A DNA stretch of 50,616 bases, taken from Beijerinckiaceae bacterium (GTDB lineage Bacteria > Bacteroidota > Bacteroidia > Chitinophagales > Chitinophagaceae). The position numbers were made by a program, and so were the translations under genes. A model generated the notes under the pieces. That model did not search any database. It was not told the DNA's origin and saw only the letters and a list, made by a program, of their open reading frames with translations. The stretch covers positions 1 through 50,616 of the forward strand of contig CAJCIQ010000097.1 of the NCBI GenBank assembly GCA_903970475.1. The letters run 5' to 3'. This document shows, piece by piece, positions 33,249-43,009 of this stretch (positions are counted from its first letter, which is position 1; each line of letters starts with the position of its first letter).

Positions 33249-35528
33249 TCACTTTTCCCAATGTACGCTCCCTATTTGCAGGTCTTTGGAATTGCCCCCT
33301 ACCATGATGTCAAAATCTCCGGGTTCCCAATCATAGCGCAGCGCTCCGTTGTAGAATTTCAAATCAGCAGGGGTTAATGCAAAGGTGACGGTGGTAGTAG
33401 CGCCGGGGACCAGGTCAATTTTTTTAAAGCCTTTGAGCTCTTCGACGGGTCTGGTAATGGAGGCGACCCGGTCTCTGATATAGAGTTGCACGACTTCCTT
33501 GCCTTCCCTGCTTCCAGTATTGGTCACCGTTACGGAGGCCTGAAGCGTTTGGTTGCCTTTTAGTGAGGTCGCGCTCAGGGAAAGCCTTCCATATTGGAAA
33601 GTGGTATAACTCAATCCATAGCCAAATGGATAGACCGGATCGTTAGAAACATCCAGGTAGTTGGACCTGAATTTGGTGAACCATGCTCCCGCTGATAAAG
33701 GGCGGCCCGTATTCATGTGGTTATAATATAACGGGACCTGACCTACGTTCTGCGGAAAGGTAGCACTTAGTTTTCCGCTGGGATTGACGTCTCCGAATAA
33801 TACGTCTGCAATAGCAGCCCCCGCCTCTGTTCCACCAAACCATACGTCCAGGATAGCGGGTACATTTTTGCCGGCCCAATCAATGGCCAGGGGCCTCCCA
33901 TTAAATAAAAGTAAGACGACGGGTTTTCCCGTTTTTACCAGGGCCTCCAACAATCGTTGCTGCGCTCCAGGCAAACCAATGTCTGACCTGCTGGCACACT
34001 CTCCGGACATCTCTGCGCCCTCCCCCAGGGCGGCTACAATCACATCGGCTTTGGATGCGACACGCAAAGCCTCATCCATCATATCCTTTTCAGAACGGTT
34101 ATCCCAGTAGGTGGGTTTACCAAATACGTCTATCCTGGAATTGTATAAAGAATCATCTACCATATTAGCACCCTTTGCATAGAGGATATTTGCTTTATCC
34201 CCCACCGCTGACTTTAGCCCATCAAGGACAGATACCGCTTTGGCCGGATCTGTCGCGACGGCCCAGGTGCCTACCATGTTTTCCTTATTGTCGGCCAGCG
34301 GCCCTATCAGGGCGATGGTACCGCTCTTGGACAAGGGCAGCAGGTTATGTTGATTTCTCAAAAGCACAAAAGTTTGGGCAGCTACCTCTCTGGCTACGTT
34401 CAGGTTTTCCGGGGTCATCAGTTGGGATCCAGCCCGCTGGAGGTCGCAGTATTTATAGGGATTGTCAAAGAGGCCTAACTTGTATTTGGCCTCCAGAATC
34501 CGTCTACAGGCTTTGTCAATATCAGCCAGGGTAATCGATCCTGCTTTCAGGGAGGCGGCCAGCGTTGTAAGGAATCCTTCACCCACCATATCCATATCGA
34601 TGCCTGCTTTCAAAGCCCGGGCCGATACCGTTTGCAAGTCCCCTATTCCATGCTCCGTCATTTCATTGATAGCCGTATAATCCGTTACGACAAAACCCTT
34701 AAATCCCCATTGGGCACGCAGGACCTGATTCATCAGGAAGTTGTTGGCGCTGGCCGGCACCCCGTCAATTTCATTAAAGGAAGACATCACGGAGGCGGCC
34801 CCTGCATCCACGGCGGCCTTATAAGGAGGGAAGTACTCATTGTACATCCTCACCCTACTCATGTCGGTGGTATTGTATTCCCTGCCCGCTTCAATGGCGC
34901 CATACAATGCAAAGTGCTTCACACAGGCCAGTACGTCGTCATTATGCTTCAAGTCTTCCTGGTATCCACTGACCATAGCCCTGGCAACGGCCGAGCCCAG
35001 GTAAGGATCTTCCCCGCTCCCTTCGGCTCCCCTCCCCCAACGTGGATCACGGCATATATCCACCATGGGACTGAAGGTCCAGCATATGCCATCGGCACTG
35101 CACTCTGTGGCAGCTATACGGGCTGTCTTGTGAATCAGGTCCATATCCCAACTACAGGATAGGGCCAGTGGGATAGGGAACTCCGTCTCGTATCCGTGAA
35201 TCACGTCCATACCAAAGAGGAGGGGAATCTTCAACCGGCTTTGCTCTACAGCCACCTTTTGCACGGCCTTGATCTTTTCCACCCCTTTTATATTGAACAA
35301 TCCGCCCACTTTACCTTCCTTGATCTTTTGCCCGATATCAGAGCTGGAAGCTTGACCGGTGGTGATATCTCCCGCCCCCGGCAGATTCAGCTGACCCAAC
35401 TTTTCTTCCAGGGTCATCTTTTTTAAGAGGACGTCGATGAAGGCATTCATCTTCGCATCGTTTTGTGCGCATAGTGATGGCGGTGCAATAAGCAAGATGA
35501 TTAAGAGGAGGCCAATCGTTTTTTCCAT
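33249..35528 (-). CDS. GH3 beta-glucosidase, exported (copy B)
   Basis: A 759-aa GH3 enzyme and paralogue of copy A at 22822-25047. The signal peptide is MEKTIGLLLIILLIAPPSLCAQ. Motifs: LLFGMDVIHGYETEFPIPLA, KHFALYGAIEAGREYN, nucleophile GFVVTDY (Asp283), ALGEGAEMSGECASRSDIGL and a fibronectin III-like tail (RDRVASITRPVEELKGFKK). Starts at 35528; ATG at 35558 is an alternative, 14 nt after the GH144 stop. The frame is open as far as 35723, but that part overlaps the GH144 gene and is not signal-like. It is the last gene of locus B. Probably removes glucose from beta-1,2-linked oligosaccharides, in parallel with copy A. Confidence 0.92.
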   Translation of the reverse strand: MEKTIGLLLIILLIAPPSLCAQNDAKMNAFIDVLLKKMTLEEKLGQLNLPGAGDITTGQASSSDIGQKIKEGKVGGLFNIKGVEKIKAVQKVAVEQSRLKIPLLFGMDVIHGYETEFPIPLALSCSWDMDLIHKTARIAATECSADGICWTFSPMVDICRDPRWGRGAEGSGEDPYLGSAVARAMVSGYQEDLKHNDDVLACVKHFALYGAIEAGREYNTTDMSRVRMYNEYFPPYKAAVDAGAASVMSSFNEIDGVPASANNFLMNQVLRAQWGFKGFVVTDYTAINEMTEHGIGDLQTVSARALKAGIDMDMVGEGFLTTLAASLKAGSITLADIDKACRRILEAKYKLGLFDNPYKYCDLQRAGSQLMTPENLNVAREVAAQTFVLLRNQHNLLPLSKSGTIALIGPLADNKENMVGTWAVATDPAKAVSVLDGLKSAVGDKANILYAKGANMVDDSLYNSRIDVFGKPTYWDNRSEKDMMDEALRVASKADVIVAALGEGAEMSGECASRSDIGLPGAQQRLLEALVKTGKPVVLLLFNGRPLAIDWAGKNVPAILDVWFGGTEAGAAIADVLFGDVNPSGKLSATFPQNVGQVPLYYNHMNTGRPLSAGAWFTKFRSNYLDVSNDPVYPFGYGLSYTTFQYGRLSLSATSLKGNQTLQASVTVTNTGSREGKEVVQLYIRDRVASITRPVEELKGFKKIDLVPGATTTVTFALTPADLKFYNGALRYDWEPGDFDIMVGGNSKDLQIGSVHWEK

Positions 35529-35572
35529 AAACAATAGATATTTAGTGCGCAAAGCCATAGGGCCCGGACCTT

Positions 35573-37330
35573 TTATGGTGTTGATACAAAACCCAATCGC
35601 TGTAGACCAGATTGTATTTCCGGGCAACTCATGAACAGGTTCCAGCAAAGCCCGGTCCTGTAATTTTCTATCATGACGATCTGAGGACCCTGGTCTATGG
35701 CAATATTGGAAGTAGCAAACCAAACATTGGTCAGGTTGAACGCATCGACAAATCCATATTGTCCCCAGAGCTTATCTCCTAGGGTATAATAGAAAAACCT
35801 TAGTGCATTCATGGACGCCACCGGGCTATATGGTAAGGAAGAAATGGCGGCCGTCGGTGAAATCACGCCTACGTCGTTGGTAGGGGAATGGGCTGCATAA
35901 CCGGTCGCATTATCATCGCTGGCTGTCAACCCCCAACAGGAAGCGCTGTACCCATTGTACCCGAGGGGATTGGTCACACAGTAAGCATAGTTGATGGCGG
36001 TATGGGCCGTATCCTGGGTCCAATAATTGGCGTAAGCATCGGAGAGCCCATTGGGGTTTAAACCCAGGAAGGAGTAGTGGGTAAAAAACAGAGGCCCTCC
36101 CTCAGAAGGACCCAAAGGCAGGGTAATCCCGTAAAAAGCATTCCCGTTCTTCATTGCCCCGCTCGCTGCCCAGCCATTATCGTAGACTACTTTGGGGATA
36201 CTATCGGTGGGCGAAGAAGCAGCCAGTATATAGGTGATTAAGGCTTCATCCCATCCCGTGATCTGTTGATTGGTTGACCAGGCATAATCTGGGGACCAAT
36301 GCCAATAAAGGGTATTCTGTCCGCCTTGCCTGAACCAACCCCAATCCACTCCTGTCCAAAGCGCATTGATGGCCGTGCGAAGGTTGGCCTCCGCTGTGTC
36401 GGATGTGCTATTGAAGTATTGACGGGCCGTAAGGAGTCCCTGCATCAGGAAGGCCGTTTCTACCAGGTCAGCTCCATCGTCGGTGGCGCTAAAGGGCACG
36501 GTAGCGCCGGTACTCCCATTAATCCAATGCGAAAAAGCGCCGTGATAGCGGGTCGCTGTATTGGTCAGAAAGGATACAATGAGCTTGACCCTGGCCAGTC
36601 CTTCTGCCCTGGTGATGAATCCCCTTCGTATGCCGACCACGATGCCCATGATACCAAAACCTGTTCCACCGGTAGTCACTACGTCCCCGGAGGTATTTCT
36701 TTCCCTGGCCATGCCACATACAGGATGACCAAAGGACCAGAAGTAGTTGAAGGTTTGTTGCTCCACCAGTGTGAGCAAAGCGGAATCGCTGATCCGGGGG
36801 AATTTATCCGTAGAATCTATGGAAGAGATCAGGTTGACAGCTACTGGAGATTCAAGGGTTCCTCCGGTAGCATCTGCCAGCGCTGTGCTGATGGAGACTT
36901 TGTAGACGGTGATCGCCGGCAGCTTTGAAGCCGGTGTGATGATCAGGGTACTATCGTTATTGGCCAGCGTAGCGGTATAACCCACATTGGCCCCTGAAGC
37001 CGTTTGAAAAGTGATGGAAGGCCAGGAGCTGACATTGGCTAAAGAGGCTGTAAAATTAAATTTGAGCACCGGTTGAAATCCCACGTTGTAATAGGTAAAT
37101 CCAGTGGAGAGCCCGTTTACCGAAAGGGAATTGAACTCAAAGGAAGTAGGTGTGGTGGGCTTAGACCCAGGCTGGGAAGATTTGCTACAAGCCATAGCCA
37201 TGAAAGCCATGACCAGCAACAATCCCAGCCTGGATTTTCGCCTGGGTTGGTGGAGCAGCAGGTATTTCCACCAGGTTCGGTATCCCTGATCTGCCCTACC
37301 AGTTCCTTGGTTATGATTCTGTGTATTCAT
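35573..37330 (-). CDS. GH144-type beta-1,2-glucanase lipoprotein with Ig-like domain
   Basis: A 585-aa enzyme, paralogue of the protein at 21367-22806. It has an unusually long N-region (34 residues, with RRK) before the hydrophobic segment and lipobox MAMAC (Cys48). Residues about 62-170 form a bacterial Ig-like (Big_5-type) domain. The GH144-type barrel runs from about 178 to the end: QQTFNYFWSFGHPVCGMARE, GTGFGIMGI, AFSHWINGSTG, DDGADLVETAFLMQGLL, WHWSPD, FTHYSFLGLNPNGL and IDQGPQIVMIENYRTGL. Lipid anchoring suggests it works at the cell surface, while the other copy looks soluble. It lies between the LamG gene and GH3 copy B. Confidence 0.83.
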   Translation of the reverse strand: MNTQNHNQGTGRADQGYRTWWKYLLLHQPRRKSRLGLLLVMAFMAMACSKSSQPGSKPTTPTSFEFNSLSVNGLSTGFTYYNVGFQPVLKFNFTASLANVSSWPSITFQTASGANVGYTATLANNDSTLIITPASKLPAITVYKVSISTALADATGGTLESPVAVNLISSIDSTDKFPRISDSALLTLVEQQTFNYFWSFGHPVCGMARERNTSGDVVTTGGTGFGIMGIVVGIRRGFITRAEGLARVKLIVSFLTNTATRYHGAFSHWINGSTGATVPFSATDDGADLVETAFLMQGLLTARQYFNSTSDTAEANLRTAINALWTGVDWGWFRQGGQNTLYWHWSPDYAWSTNQQITGWDEALITYILAASSPTDSIPKVVYDNGWAASGAMKNGNAFYGITLPLGPSEGGPLFFTHYSFLGLNPNGLSDAYANYWTQDTAHTAINYAYCVTNPLGYNGYSASCWGLTASDDNATGYAAHSPTNDVGVISPTAAISSLPYSPVASMNALRFFYYTLGDKLWGQYGFVDAFNLTNVWFATSNIAIDQGPQIVMIENYRTGLCWNLFMSCPEIQSGLQRLGFVSTP

Positions 37331-37364
37331 AGTTTTTATGCGCTAAAGACTCCAGCGTTATTGG

Positions 37365-38225
37365 CTAACGCCCTAATAATTCCAGCTTATACAGGGCACT
37401 AATTTCTGAGGGCGTGAGTGCCCTGTTGTAAAAGCGCACTTCATCCACTACGCCTGCCAGGTATCCACCCCAGGATTGGGAGGTCGCTCCACTGGTTTGG
37501 GAAGGCGTCGTCATGAATTGGGCCGAACCAAATACCACTGTGGGTGCCGCGGTGAAGTTGAGGGCCTCGAAGTTGGGTTCTTGTGCACTGCCCACCAAAG
37601 TGCCGTTTTGGTACAATGCCCCGTTCACATAAAAATTAAACGTCGTGGTGGTATCGTCATAGGTCAACACCAAATGCTGCCAAGCGTTCCAGGGATTGGC
37701 CAGGGTCCAGTTGGTCAGCCAGACTTCATTGGTCCCGTTCCCATAGAGTTGAATCTTCATGGTACAGCCCGTAGCACTTTGACCATCGAAAAACATATCC
37801 AGGTTTCCCCAAAACTGGTTACTGTCCACAATACAGAGGGCTTCCTGAATGCCATTGGAATTAATGGGGGTATTGACCCAGTAAGAAAAGGTCCCGCTCT
37901 TCATAGCCTGTATAGCAGGGGTGATGGGAAAAACAGCATATTGGTTCAACCCGCATTGAAGGCCTTGTCCTACAATACCTGTACCATAGGTAGCCCCAGC
38001 ATTATTGGCATAAGTACCGGAAACGCTATCGATCATAGAATTATTGAAAGCCCAGTAGGCCACCAGATTACTGGGAGCCACATCCCTGGAGTAACTGTAC
38101 CCGTTGAACTCCTCATTGGGTTTATAAGAATTGGGGTCGAATTTTTTCTGGCAGGCCCAGACAAACAAACCCACTATGACCAATGCCCCCATGGTCCGCT
38201 GATGTTTGGAAAGAATATGTTTCAT
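37365..38225 (-). CDS. LamG/concanavalin-like lectin lipoprotein
   Basis: A 286-aa lipoprotein with lipobox VWAC (Cys25). After a short linker, residues about 50-280 form a LamG-like jelly roll: LVAYWAFNNSMIDSVSG, FSYWVNTP, WQHLVLTYDDTTTTFNFYVNG and GVVDEVRFYNRALTPSEI. It has no catalytic pattern and no SusE feature. In position three after SusC and SusD it takes the place of a surface glycan-binding protein, so it probably binds the glucan. The ligand is unknown. Confidence 0.85.
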   Translation of the reverse strand: MKHILSKHQRTMGALVIVGLFVWACQKKFDPNSYKPNEEFNGYSYSRDVAPSNLVAYWAFNNSMIDSVSGTYANNAGATYGTGIVGQGLQCGLNQYAVFPITPAIQAMKSGTFSYWVNTPINSNGIQEALCIVDSNQFWGNLDMFFDGQSATGCTMKIQLYGNGTNEVWLTNWTLANPWNAWQHLVLTYDDTTTTFNFYVNGALYQNGTLVGSAQEPNFEALNFTAAPTVVFGSAQFMTTPSQTSGATSQSWGGYLAGVVDEVRFYNRALTPSEISALYKLELLGR

Positions 38226-38261
38226 ACAAATGCATTAAGTAAGTGAAAAATGAAAGGACCT

Positions 38262-39782
38262 TCAGTACCCGGGATTTTGTTTTAATTGTCCTGATGCAAC
38301 GTCAATTTCATTCTGTGGAATAGGCCAATACTGGTTGTGCGCTGTCCAACCTCTGGCGCCAAAAACAGCAGAGGCCCGGCCCTGACGGATCACGTCAAAA
38401 TACCGGTCAAATTCCATGGCCATTTCCACCCTTCTTTCGTGGTAAATAGCGGAAAGTAAAGTCGGTTGGTCGGTAGCCGTTACGGGAGGGAGGTCCACAG
38501 CTGGATTGGCGCTGTTTGCCCTGGCCCTGGCCCTGACCATTTCCAGACTGGTGAGCGCAGCGGCAGCATTACCCGTTTGGGCATTGGCTTCGGCATTCAT
38601 CAGCAACACGTCTGCATAGCGGAGTACGCGAACGTTTTGTTCACAGCCCGGATTGGAAGCCGCATCCCGGGCAGCCGCTTCGGCAAAGGGCACATAGGAT
38701 TTCATGTTGTAGGTAGTGGGTGCTCCGTTTTGAGGCTGAGGTACCACATCCCCTTCCGGCGTGGTGGTTCCGGCCATAAGGACAGTCCCGTGCAACCTAT
38801 TGTCGCCGACCTCAAAGGAATCAATCAGGGATTGGGAGGGAGAATTGAAGCCCCATCCAACGGAAGGGGTCACATCTCTATCGCCTTGCACCTGGGAAAA
38901 CTGGGAATCATTGATGCCTGGGTTACCTGCCACATAATTACACTGGATCTCGAATATGGATTCGGAGCAATTTTCATTAGGAATACGAAACAACTGTTCG
39001 AAGTTGGGGAACAGGGCGTATCCCAGGGTCATGACTTTGCTGGTATAGGTCACTGCATCTGTAAACTTACTTTGGTATAAACAAACCTTGGCATGAAGGG
39101 ACAGGGCAGCACCCAGGGTAGCACGGCCTACATCAGTTGCCGCATAGCTCTGAGGCAGCACGGCCGCCGCCGAATCCAGATCGTTTTCTATAGCTGCCCA
39201 AACCTGAGCCGGGGTACTTTGGGTGGGGTTAACCTCATCGGCAGTTTTAGGGACGGTAAGCACCAGGGGAATATTGCCAAAGGCTCTTTCCAGCCGGAAG
39301 TAAGAATAGGCCCGCACAAATTTAGCCTCCCCTATATACCTGGCTTTCAGGCTGGCATCCATTTGTATGGCGGGGATATTGTCTATGACCTGGTTACAGA
39401 GGTTGATGTTCTGGTACTGGCCAATCCAGAAACCATCTAACTGTCCTTCGGTGGCAGTAACCGTAAAGTTATTGTACTCATTCATGAAGGTGGCGTCAGA
39501 AGCGACGGACCCCTTCACCGCATCATCCGAGCCCAGGCTTTCTACGGCGATAGGGGGGAAGGCGGTATTATCATAGGTTCTCAGGTTACCATAAATCGCA
39601 TTAACAGCATTGGTGGCGTCCGCCTGGGTTTGCCAGAGCTGGGTCACCGGTTGCTGGCCCTGAACATTGGGATTCAGGAAATTCTTGGAACAGGCACTCA
39701 ACGCAGCCAGCGCGATAAAGACACAAAGTCCTGACCGGATCCTGTTTGATATATAGCTGTCTACAAAGATTTTCATAATCAT
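38262..39782 (-). CDS. SusD/RagB-family lipoprotein (glucan locus B)
   Basis: A 506-aa SusD homologue with lipobox LSAC (Cys31) and the mature start NFLNPNVQGQQPV. Helical repeats include FVRAYSYFRLERAFGNIPLV. The tail shows VLLMNAEANAQTG, HERRVEMAMEFDRYFDVIRQG and YWPIPQNEIDVASG then LKQNPGY. ATG three codons in (39776) is a possible alternative start. It follows SusC by 11 nt and precedes the LamG lipoprotein. It should bind the same substrate class as locus A. Confidence 0.93.
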   Translation of the reverse strand: MIMKIFVDSYISNRIRSGLCVFIALAALSACSKNFLNPNVQGQQPVTQLWQTQADATNAVNAIYGNLRTYDNTAFPPIAVESLGSDDAVKGSVASDATFMNEYNNFTVTATEGQLDGFWIGQYQNINLCNQVIDNIPAIQMDASLKARYIGEAKFVRAYSYFRLERAFGNIPLVLTVPKTADEVNPTQSTPAQVWAAIENDLDSAAAVLPQSYAATDVGRATLGAALSLHAKVCLYQSKFTDAVTYTSKVMTLGYALFPNFEQLFRIPNENCSESIFEIQCNYVAGNPGINDSQFSQVQGDRDVTPSVGWGFNSPSQSLIDSFEVGDNRLHGTVLMAGTTTPEGDVVPQPQNGAPTTYNMKSYVPFAEAAARDAASNPGCEQNVRVLRYADVLLMNAEANAQTGNAAAALTSLEMVRARARANSANPAVDLPPVTATDQPTLLSAIYHERRVEMAMEFDRYFDVIRQGRASAVFGARGWTAHNQYWPIPQNEIDVASGQLKQNPGY

Positions 39783-39793
39783 TCATTTTCAGG

Positions 39794-42700
39794 TTAAAAA
39801 GTGAGGGATGCTCCGAAACGATAGGTGGCATACAAAGGATAGATGTTATTATCTATACCTATATTCCCTGGATTACCCCCGATTTCAGGTGAAAATCCTT
39901 TGTAAGAAAAGAAGTTGAACGGGTTCTGTAGGTCTACGTATACCCGGATCCTTTGGACCCAATCCCGGTTGATCATTTCCTTTGAAAAAGTGTAGCCCAG
40001 TTGCATGTCCCTGATCCGGAAGTAACTTCCACTCTCTACAAAAAAGGAATTGGGCACATAGTTTTGATTACCACCGATGTTGGCTGAAGGATAAGTATTG
40101 GAGGTGCCTGGTCCATGCCAGCGGTGTTCATAATAATCCCGAGTCCAGTTCTCTGCTCCGTAACGTAAAGCCAGGTTGGCATTATACACACTTACGTCGG
40201 CTACCCCATTAAAATCCAAGGACAGATCCCAGCTTTTATAGCCCCAATTGGTGTTAATACCATAAGTGTATTTGGGGTTGGGATTGCCCAGGTATTGCCT
40301 GTCGTTCCCACTGACAGGACCTACGCCTGTGGTGCTTTGGTATTTGAAGTCTCCAGGCTGGGCGGTGGGCTGGTATGCGTTCCCCGTCTTATCTACATAG
40401 TCGGTTATGTCAGCGGGGGTTTGAAAAATACCCATCACTTTATATCCGTAAAACTCCCCAATAGGCTCTCCTTTGGTGGTTACCGTGGTATACTGTCCCC
40501 CCGTGGCACCTTCCCCTCCATTATAAATCTTCTGGCCACCAGCGCTGTTGGACAGTACCACATTGTTGTTGAGGGCCCCATTGACGTTTATGCTGTAATG
40601 GAAGTCTTTGCTAATTTTATCATGCCACCCCAAGGTCAATTCTAACCCTCTGTTTCTGATGTCTCCAACGTTCTCATAGATATTCGAAGTCGATGCACCT
40701 ACAGATCCAGGAAGGTTTACCTGGAAAACAAAATTCTTTGTGTCCTTATTGTAGTAATCGGCTTCTAGCGTTAACCGATCCGTCAGAAAGCTGGCTTCCA
40801 GACCTATATCTGTACCCTCACTTTTCTCCCAGACAAGCTGCGCAGGTGTGATGGAGGCAACGCTGACACCCGGTGAAATCGTGCCCGTATTGCCATAAAT
40901 TACACTATAAGCCCCACCCGACACTGAGGTCTGCTGGCTGATATAAGTAGGAATACCTACGTTGCCCACTTGTCCCCAACTACCTTTGATCTTCAGGGAA
41001 TTGAATATATGCTGGTTCTCCATGAACTTTTCTTTGGTCACGACCCAGGCCGCTCCCACGGAAGGGAAGTAGCCCCAACGGCTGGACCCTACGAACTTAG
41101 AGGAACCGTCAGCCCGGAAAGTCGCATTAAGGCTGTATCTATCCTGGTAGCTGTATTGCAGCCGTCCAAAATAAGAGGCAACAGTAGATAGTAACGGATA
41201 AGCCGGATTATATTGGTTGGGGTCTACATCATAGGTAGTGCCCGTGCCCCCGGTTCCCAATCCCAGGTACCAGTTGCCATTTGTTTCATCCGGGACATTG
41301 ATGGCGGAAGAATGAATTTCATCATAGTAATAATAGTCAGCGTGCTGACCTGCCAGCAGGGTCAAAGAATGGCCACCTTCGAATTTCTTTTCCCAAGTCA
41401 GGGTATTTTCTACGATCCATCTACGGGTTTCGTAATCGGTGATGCTCAGGTTGCTGACGGCATTGTTCTGGGTAGAGGTAGCATCATACACCGGTGTATA
41501 CACCTTAGCACCATTGTCCACCCATTGGCCTCCGATATAGCCATGGTAAGTAAAGTGTTGAAGGAACTTAATATCCAGGTAGGCGCCTCCTTGTAAACTG
41601 GCATCCTTGGAGTGGGAATTATTAAAATCCAGAGTAGCCTGGGGATTGGAAACGGAGGATCCTAATCCATAATAGCCTGGGTCCCCATAATTACCTTGTG
41701 CAAAACGAACCGGGATAATAGGGGGCGCCGAATAGATTTCGTGCCACATACCGCCTGGTACGTCATCGCTCAATCCATAGGTACCAATAGCACTGTACCC
41801 TATCTTAATGTTTTTGGTGATGTTGATGTCGTTTTGCAGGGTAGCTGTGTAGCGCTGATAATCGTTGGTCTTCAGGGCTCCCTGCTGATAGAGATAGCCC
41901 AGGGAAAAGTTGAAAGTGCTTTTGTCGCTACCCCCGCTGACGCTGACCTGATGGTTGGTCACAATGGCGTTGTGGAGGGTCTGGTTAAACCAATTGGTCC
42001 CTGTCCCGAACTGGGATGAATCGAGTTGCGTGGGCGTAGCGCTGCTTTCTCTTTGTAATTCATTGAACATGACGGCATATTCATAACCATCGGCCATCTT
42101 CACCTGGTTGGTTATTTTTTGCCAACCGACATCGCCATTATAGCTGACATTGACCTTCCCAACCTTCGAACCTTTTCTAGTGGTGATCACCACCACGCCA
42201 TTTGCTCCGTTGATCCCATAGATGGCCGTAGAAGAGGCGTCCTTCAATATACTCATGCTTTCAATATCAGCCGGATTGAGGAAGTTGATATCGTTTACCC
42301 ATATCCCATCCACTACATATAGAGGCCCGGTGGAAGCGAAATAAGTGCCTAGGCCACGGATCAATATAGAAGGGCTTGAACCTGGTGTACCCACGTTGGT
42401 GATCTGCACCCCGGCTACCTTACCTTGCAAGGCACTTACCGCGTTGTTGGAGGCCTGCCTGGAAATATCGTCACCCTTTACGGAAGAGACCGATCCTGTC
42501 ACATCAATCTTTTTTTGGACACCATAACCGATCACAACTATTTCATCCAGCATTTTAGTGCCGGGCGTAAGTTTAATGTCCAGGTTTGTTTGGTTTCCTA
42601 CCGAAACTTCCTGGGTCTGGAATCCAATGGAGGTAATTTCTAGTGTCGCATTAGAAGGAGCACTGAGGATGAAATTCCCGTTGAAGTCTGAGGTCGTTCC

Positions 42701-42928
42701 CCTGGAGCTGCCCTTAATCTGAACAGAAGCACCTGCAATAGGCTCCCCGCTAGCGCCGCTAATCCGGCCTGCTACTTTAATTTCAGGGCTGGTAGCTGGG
42801 GCATTCTGTGCTTGGGTATGCCCCGTCCAAAGGGCTAAAAGAAAGGGGCAAAAAAGTATGAACAGGTGGGAATACAGAAGTTTTACGACATGGGGGCCCT
42901 CGCCCCCGATCGTCCGCATTTTTTGCAT
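39794..42928 (-). CDS. SusC-family TonB-dependent transporter (glucan locus B)
   Basis: A 1044-aa outer-membrane transporter. Signal region about 1-40 (FILFCPFLLALWTGHTQAQ), carboxypeptidase-regulatory-like domain about 48-125, SusC signature DEIVVIGYGVQKKIDVTGSV, plug, and barrel ending FGASLTF. No STN domain, so it cannot itself report to the FecR in the window. It heads locus B (SusC-SusD-LamG-GH144-GH3). The sequence around its ATG resembles that of the locus A susC, and a similar inverted repeat lies at nearly the same distance upstream. Confidence 0.95.
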   Translation of the reverse strand: MQKMRTIGGEGPHVVKLLYSHLFILFCPFLLALWTGHTQAQNAPATSPEIKVAGRISGASGEPIAGASVQIKGSSRGTTSDFNGNFILSAPSNATLEITSIGFQTQEVSVGNQTNLDIKLTPGTKMLDEIVVIGYGVQKKIDVTGSVSSVKGDDISRQASNNAVSALQGKVAGVQITNVGTPGSSPSILIRGLGTYFASTGPLYVVDGIWVNDINFLNPADIESMSILKDASSTAIYGINGANGVVVITTRKGSKVGKVNVSYNGDVGWQKITNQVKMADGYEYAVMFNELQRESSATPTQLDSSQFGTGTNWFNQTLHNAIVTNHQVSVSGGSDKSTFNFSLGYLYQQGALKTNDYQRYTATLQNDINITKNIKIGYSAIGTYGLSDDVPGGMWHEIYSAPPIIPVRFAQGNYGDPGYYGLGSSVSNPQATLDFNNSHSKDASLQGGAYLDIKFLQHFTYHGYIGGQWVDNGAKVYTPVYDATSTQNNAVSNLSITDYETRRWIVENTLTWEKKFEGGHSLTLLAGQHADYYYYDEIHSSAINVPDETNGNWYLGLGTGGTGTTYDVDPNQYNPAYPLLSTVASYFGRLQYSYQDRYSLNATFRADGSSKFVGSSRWGYFPSVGAAWVVTKEKFMENQHIFNSLKIKGSWGQVGNVGIPTYISQQTSVSGGAYSVIYGNTGTISPGVSVASITPAQLVWEKSEGTDIGLEASFLTDRLTLEADYYNKDTKNFVFQVNLPGSVGASTSNIYENVGDIRNRGLELTLGWHDKISKDFHYSINVNGALNNNVVLSNSAGGQKIYNGGEGATGGQYTTVTTKGEPIGEFYGYKVMGIFQTPADITDYVDKTGNAYQPTAQPGDFKYQSTTGVGPVSGNDRQYLGNPNPKYTYGINTNWGYKSWDLSLDFNGVADVSVYNANLALRYGAENWTRDYYEHRWHGPGTSNTYPSANIGGNQNYVPNSFFVESGSYFRIRDMQLGYTFSKEMINRDWVQRIRVYVDLQNPFNFFSYKGFSPEIGGNPGNIGIDNNIYPLYATYRFGASLTF

Positions 42929-43009
42929 ACATTTAGACTTGAGGTTATAAAAAATAGAAACTCAGGTTGCCATACCACTGTCAAACCTGGTTTCGACACG
43001 TAACCCGGC

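Noticed and set aside
35529-35723. Extension of GH3 copy B into the GH144 gene
   Set aside because: It would overlap a catalytic-domain end on the same strand in another frame, and the residues are not signal-like; a clean signal peptide starts at 35528.
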